Below, piece by piece: positions 19,121-22,654 of a DNA stretch of 22,654 nucleotides. The notes beneath the pieces are model-generated. The model was not told the origin of the DNA and did not search any database. It worked only from the letters and a program-made list of their open reading frames with translations. The position numbers were made by a program, and so were the translations under genes. The stretch covers positions 1 to 22,654 of IMG/VR virus record IMGVR_UViG_3300038463_000297. One strand, given 5' to 3'. The DNA is from a virus. The first letter of the stretch is position 1; the number at the start of each line of letters is the position of its first letter.

Positions 19121-19648
19121 ATGCCTTTCACCAATCCAGCGGTGCCGAATATCCCGGATTATCTTACGTTCCTCTATGGGACGGTGGGGATTCCTCCGGC
19201 GAATCTGCCATACGGGTCGCTGGACATTTCGAGCGCATCGGTGACGATCGATAACACGGGGTACACCATCGACTACACGGGGCCTGTCGCCTCGTGGATC
19301 GTGCCCACCTCGCTTCAGATCGCCTTCAACTGGGTGAACACGCAGCTTGCCTGCGCGGGGATCTACGCGATTGCCTGCTACAACCTCGCGGCGGATTTTC
19401 TGCTGAACCTTGCACCCGACGTGCCGGATCAGACGTACTTCAAGGATGAGCGCGCGAAGCTAAAACTCATGGTCCCGCAACTCGGCATCATCCAGTCTTC
19501 CTCGAACGAGGGTAGCTCCGCTTCCTTCACCGCGCTTGAGTGGGCATCTCGCCTCACGATGTTCGACCTCCAGCGGCTGAAGACGCCCTATGGACGGGCG
19601 TACCTGGAGATGGCGCAGCAGGCGGGCACGCTATGGGGACTCACTTGA
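19121..19648 (+). CDS. Putative head-tail adaptor / neck protein, 175 aa
   Basis: ATG 19121, six nt after the previous stop, with no strong ribosome site. The helical core VPTSLQIAFNWVNTQLACAG ... YAIACYNLAADFLLNLAPD, followed by YFKDERAKLKLMVPQLGIIQ and a C-terminal TPYGRAYLEMAQQAGTLWGL, is a pattern seen in uncharacterised proteins two or three genes after the capsid gene in related phages. Position and size fit the adaptor (gp6-like) of the head-tail interface. The stop TGA shares its last base with the next ATG (TGATG), implying translational coupling. Confidence 0.68.
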   Translation: MPFTNPAVPNIPDYLTFLYGTVGIPPANLPYGSLDISSASVTIDNTGYTIDYTGPVASWIVPTSLQIAFNWVNTQLACAGIYAIACYNLAADFLLNLAPDVPDQTYFKDERAKLKLMVPQLGIIQSSSNEGSSASFTALEWASRLTMFDLQRLKTPYGRAYLEMAQQAGTLWGLT

Positions 19649-20097
19649 TGATCCTGAACTTAGGGGTCGTCGATCAGCCGTACCGGGCAAATGGCTCCCG
19701 CAAGCCATCGACGCGCATTCTCGGCATCACCACCGGCCAGGTGGCGAAGATCCTGGAGGATCGCTACGGGATCATGGAGGCATACTACGAACGCCACGGA
19801 CGGGAGATCGCGAAGTCGTTCTCCAACTCCCTCTCCGGCGGCATCGAGTCGCTTCTGGCGGGTCATCGAGTCGATCCATTCGGTAAAGCGATGCAGGAGA
19901 TCCGTCAAGGATTTCGCGATTTCATTATGAAGCAGGAAATCGAGTCGATGGGCCTTCGAGGCGTGCCGACGAAGGCCGCACTCAAGGGCATCAATCATCG
20001 TTTGAGGCACCCGTACCGAAAGTCGAACCCGCGTCGACCCTCGTTCGTCGACACCGGATTGTATGTGGCGTCGTTTCGCGCCTGGATGGAGTTATAG
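19648..20097 (+). CDS. Putative neck / tail-completion protein, 149 aa
   Basis: I choose ATG 19648, which overlaps the preceding stop as TGATG. An earlier in-frame ATG at 19540 would add 36 residues of out-of-frame-looking Gly/Pro/Ala sequence inside the preceding gene. The product is mixed alpha/beta and basic: ITTGQVAKILEDRYGIMEAY, then REIAKSFSNSLSGGIESLLA, RQGFRDFIMKQEIESMGLRG, and a C-terminal RRPSFVDTGLYVASFRAWME. Size, basic charge and position after the adaptor fit a head-closure or tail-completion protein. No named family was recognised. Confidence 0.65.
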   Translation: MILNLGVVDQPYRANGSRKPSTRILGITTGQVAKILEDRYGIMEAYYERHGREIAKSFSNSLSGGIESLLAGHRVDPFGKAMQEIRQGFRDFIMKQEIESMGLRGVPTKAALKGINHRLRHPYRKSNPRRPSFVDTGLYVASFRAWMEL

Positions 20098-22654
20098 ATG
20101 CGCCGATTATTCCTCGCCGCTTCATTGATACTCGCAAGCTCCGCCGTCGGAGCGCAGCAGCTTTTGGATTGCGCGCTAGGCGTGCCGTGCCAGAACAATG
20201 GGCCGACCGACAGCAACACGGGCGATAAACTGCCCGTCGTCGGCACGAAGATGAACGCGAACATGCAGGAGGTGTTCGGCGCTTTCGGAGCGAATGGGTT
20301 GCTGCGCGGCAACGGGCCGCTGCCAGGTCCCCTTTCGGTCGCGACCTCGCAGGATGTCGTGAACGTCTTCAGCGTCGCGGGACCGCAATGCGTCACGGGC
20401 GACTTTCTTTCGGCGACCGGGCAGTGCCTGGTGCCCCCGGGGACCGGGATCACCGCCTTGGGCGGAGATGCAACGGCGACCGGGCCGGGCGAGGCGTTCC
20501 TGACCCTAGCCCCCGTGATGCCGAATTTCGGCACCTACGGGGGCGCCTCTCAGGCGCTCACCATCACCGTCGATGTCAAGGGGCGGGTGACGAATCTATC
20601 CGCGCAGGCGATCTCTGTGAGCGTCGCGCAGGTGTCCGGGGCCGCCCCATTGAATTCCCCGGCCTTCACCGGCACTCCGACCGGGCCGACCCCGCTTTCC
20701 GGGGACGACAGCACCAGGCTGGCAACAACGGCCTTCGTGGCTGGCGCGATCTCGGGCCTGACAGCGGACCCGTCAGGGCCTGCCAGCGGCGATCTGTGCG
20801 GCACCTATCCAAGCCCACAGGTCTGCCAGATCAACGGTTCTGCGCCTCCTGCGAGCGCCTCTGTGGTGGGTACGAATAGCGCCCGGCAGTTGGTTCCGGT
20901 GTCCGTCACCGGCTCCGGGAGCCTGGTGTTATCCACCTCTGCGGCGCTCACCACCCCGGACTTAGGGGTGCCGACCGCCCTAAACCTGCAAAACGCCACC
21001 AACCTGCAGGCGAATATCGTCCCGAACAACTCGGCCAATACCACGGGCAACGCCGCAACGGCGACCCTGGCGGCCACGGCAACCGCGCTCGCAGGCACCC
21101 CAAGCCTCTGTTCCACCAATAACGTCGCAGTCGGTATCCACCCCTCGGGGAACGCCTATTGCGAGCAGCTGTCGGCCGCAAACCTCTCGAACGGCACCAC
21201 CGGCATCAGCGGCGGCGCGATCGTGCTCTCGACCTCGCCCACCTTGACGACCCCCAACCTGGGGACCCCCTCGACCCTGAATCTACAGAACGCCACAAAC
21301 CTTCAGGCATCGATCATCCCGAATAACGCCGCGAACACGACGGGCACTGCGGCTAACGCCACCGGAGTCAACGGCGCGTCCGTATCAGCGTCCGCGCCGG
21401 TTGCCGCGACGAACAGCAGTGGACAGATTATCGCGGCGACGACCACCGGCTCAGGCACGACGGCCGTGCTATCCGTCTCGCCTGCGCTGACGGGAACGCC
21501 GACGGTGCCGACCGCTGCCGTGGGCACGAACACGACGCAGGCCGCCTCGACGGCATTCGTGCTGGCGAACGCAGGCGGCGGGGGCGGAGGATCGCCTACG
21601 GGCTCCGCAGGGGGCGATTTGAGCGGCACCTATCCGAATCCCGGAGTGGCGAGATTAAACGGCGTTGCTCCGCCCACAGGCGCTGTGGTGGTCAGTACGA
21701 CGGGAGGCGCGAGTCCGACGTTGCAGGCGGCGCCGACTTCCGGCGGAGGATCTACGGTTCTCCTGCAGAACTCGCCCACGCTGGTAACTCCGAATCTCGG
21801 GACGCCCAGTGCTATCAACCTGTCGAACGCCACGGCCTTACCCTCTGCCGCGCTACCCGCCACCATCGCGGCGAATACGACAGGCAATGCCGCCACTGCG
21901 ACCACCGCGACCACGGCGAGCCAACTGAATGGACTTGCGCCACCGACTTCGGCAACTGTCGTAGGCACGAATTCTAGTGGTCAGTTGATAGCGCAGACTG
22001 GCACGATCAGCAATAACACCACGGGAAATGCGGCAACCGCGACCACGGCGAATCAACTGAATGGCAATACTCCCGGAGGCTCGTGCACGAATCAAGTCGT
22101 GACCTCCTTGAGCAACTCCGCGGTGCCTACGTGTTCGACGGTCACATCAACGCAGACCGACACGACGCTTGCGAAAACGGGAACCGACATCAACACGACG
22201 AATCAGGTCGTATTGACGCACCTCACGTCCTCTCTGCCCGTGACTCAAGGCGGAACGGGCGTGACTACGTTATCTGCGGGACTCGTGACTGCCGCAGGGA
22301 CGACCGCATTCAGTACGGTGGCGGCGCCGTCGAGCACAGTGGTGGGAGTGTCCGACACACAGACACTGACGAATAAATCGATTAGCGGCAGCGCGAATAC
22401 GCTGTCAAATATCACTGCTAACAACGTGCAGCTCGGCAACCTCTCAACCGGCACCACAACTCCGAGCGTCACCACAAGCTGGCTCTACAACGCCTCTACG
22501 CTGACGGGTACGCCGACCTTCTTCGGCACGCCCAATCGTTCTTCTCCCTATTGGAGCCTCGTCACGAGCAGCGAGGCGTGCCCCAATACGGGCGTAGGCG
22601 CGACCGGCCTCTGCACGATTCGCGAGGATTACTTGAAGCTCGTCAGCGGCTGGG
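20098..22654 (+). CDS. Repetitive tail fibre protein with an N-terminal signal peptide (3' partial)
   Basis: ATG 20098 directly follows the previous stop; GGAG is at 20088-20091. The frame is open through the right edge (852 codons so far). Residues 1-~20 (MRRLFLAASLILASSAVGAQ) form a textbook Sec signal peptide with cleavage near AVGA-QQ, unusual for a phage fibre. The rest is Thr/Ser/Asn/Ala-rich fibre sequence: PAFTGTPTGPTPLSGDDSTR, RLATTAFV, GGDLSGTYPNPGVARLNGVA, and LPVTQGGTGVTTLSAGL near the visible end. Three ~125-nt repeats with LTTPNLGTPSTLNLQNATNL are embedded. These motifs are common in proteobacterial phage side or tail fibres that bind host surface glycans. The receptor-binding tip lies beyond the window. 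Confidence 0.88.
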   Translation, partial: MRRLFLAASLILASSAVGAQQLLDCALGVPCQNNGPTDSNTGDKLPVVGTKMNANMQEVFGAFGANGLLRGNGPLPGPLSVATSQDVVNVFSVAGPQCVTGDFLSATGQCLVPPGTGITALGGDATATGPGEAFLTLAPVMPNFGTYGGASQALTITVDVKGRVTNLSAQAISVSVAQVSGAAPLNSPAFTGTPTGPTPLSGDDSTRLATTAFVAGAISGLTADPSGPASGDLCGTYPSPQVCQINGSAPPASASVVGTNSARQLVPVSVTGSGSLVLSTSAALTTPDLGVPTALNLQNATNLQANIVPNNSANTTGNAATATLAATATALAGTPSLCSTNNVAVGIHPSGNAYCEQLSAANLSNGTTGISGGAIVLSTSPTLTTPNLGTPSTLNLQNATNLQASIIPNNAANTTGTAANATGVNGASVSASAPVAATNSSGQIIAATTTGSGTTAVLSVSPALTGTPTVPTAAVGTNTTQAASTAFVLANAGGGGGGSPTGSAGGDLSGTYPNPGVARLNGVAPPTGAVVVSTTGGASPTLQAAPTSGGGSTVLLQNSPTLVTPNLGTPSAINLSNATALPSAALPATIAANTTGNAATATTATTASQLNGLAPPTSATVVGTNSSGQLIAQTGTISNNTTGNAATATTANQLNGNTPGGSCTNQVVTSLSNSAVPTCSTVTSTQTDTTLAKTGTDINTTNQVVLTHLTSSLPVTQGGTGVTTLSAGLVTAAGTTAFSTVAAPSSTVVGVSDTQTLTNKSISGSANTLSNITANNVQLGNLSTGTTTPSVTTSWLYNASTLTGTPTFFGTPNRSSPYWSLVTSSEACPNTGVGATGLCTIREDYLKLVSGW
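20941..21900 (+). repeat. Three dispersed ~125-bp coding repeats in the tail fibre gene
   Basis: Copies at about 20941-21066, 21238-21363 and 21775-21900 encode L-T-TP-x-LG-x-P-x-x-LNLQNAT-x-L...NTTG-x-A-x-A. The first two are closest (NLQNATNLQANIVPNN / NLQNATNLQASIIPNN). Shorter partial copies of the NNTTGNAATATT and QLNG segments follow at about 22012-22075. They probably encode repeated shaft segments and could recombine. Confidence 0.75.

Noticed and set aside
20388-20879. 163-codon + frame inside the tail fibre gene
   Set aside because: Arg/Gly/Asp-rich shadow; the fibre frame beginning at 20098 is continuous through the region with recognised fibre motifs.

Overview
The window is a continuous piece of a tailed double-stranded DNA phage or prophage (Caudoviricetes). 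It carries the packaging, portal, capsid and neck genes and the start of a tail-fibre gene. All but one of the credible genes lie on the + strand, tightly packed with 1-4 nt ATGA/GTGA/TGATG overlaps. GC-rich third codon positions, strong AGGAG-type ribosome sites and a Sec-type signal peptide on the fibre protein suggest a GC-rich, Gram-negative (probably proteobacterial) host. The sequence does not identify the host further. No tRNA, rRNA, CRISPR, IS element or integrase was seen.

Layout: 2-3563 holds two surface-type structural proteins: an Ig/FnIII/carbohydrate-binding-like protein open at the left edge, and a protein with eleven contiguous ~20-residue repeats. 3560-6594 holds the large terminase and portal. 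6598-6777 is a 59-residue two-helix membrane protein. 6790-8415 is a MuF-like minor head protein interrupted by an intein. 8418-8523 is a non-coding stretch able to fold into a three-way junction ending in a T-run. 8524-15228 is an accessory block between the minor head protein and the capsid genes: a small protein, a Nudix domain fused to an HExxH domain, a 1380-codon frame ending in an ADP-ribosyltransferase-like domain, and a ParB-like protein. 15225-19114 holds a DUF2213-type putative head protease, a scaffold-like protein with a strong internal start, a decoration-type protein, the major capsid protein (DUF2184 type) and a small protein. 19121-20097 holds two neck/completion-type proteins. 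A fibre gene runs from 20098 off the right edge.

The most unusual feature is in the intein at 7513-8304. Its sense frame has the splicing blocks at both ends but no sense-strand endonuclease that I recognise. The opposite strand, in exact antiparallel codon register and bounded by the intein, is open and encodes what looks like a complete Vsr-like (EDxHD/PD-(D/E)XK) homing endonuclease with an HTH-type N-terminus. The intein's homing enzyme therefore seems to be an antisense gene wholly overlapping the intein. I know of no described intein built this way, but I could not search.

The accessory block is also notable. Five copies of an EPR...GGGEWT-type (or PRGQPENAGQF-type) linker are spread over three consecutive genes, each next to a different enzyme-like domain. 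Two stretches of the 1380-codon frame look out of frame, while a second frame there shows coding-like third positions. That points to nested genes, frameshifting or assembly indels.
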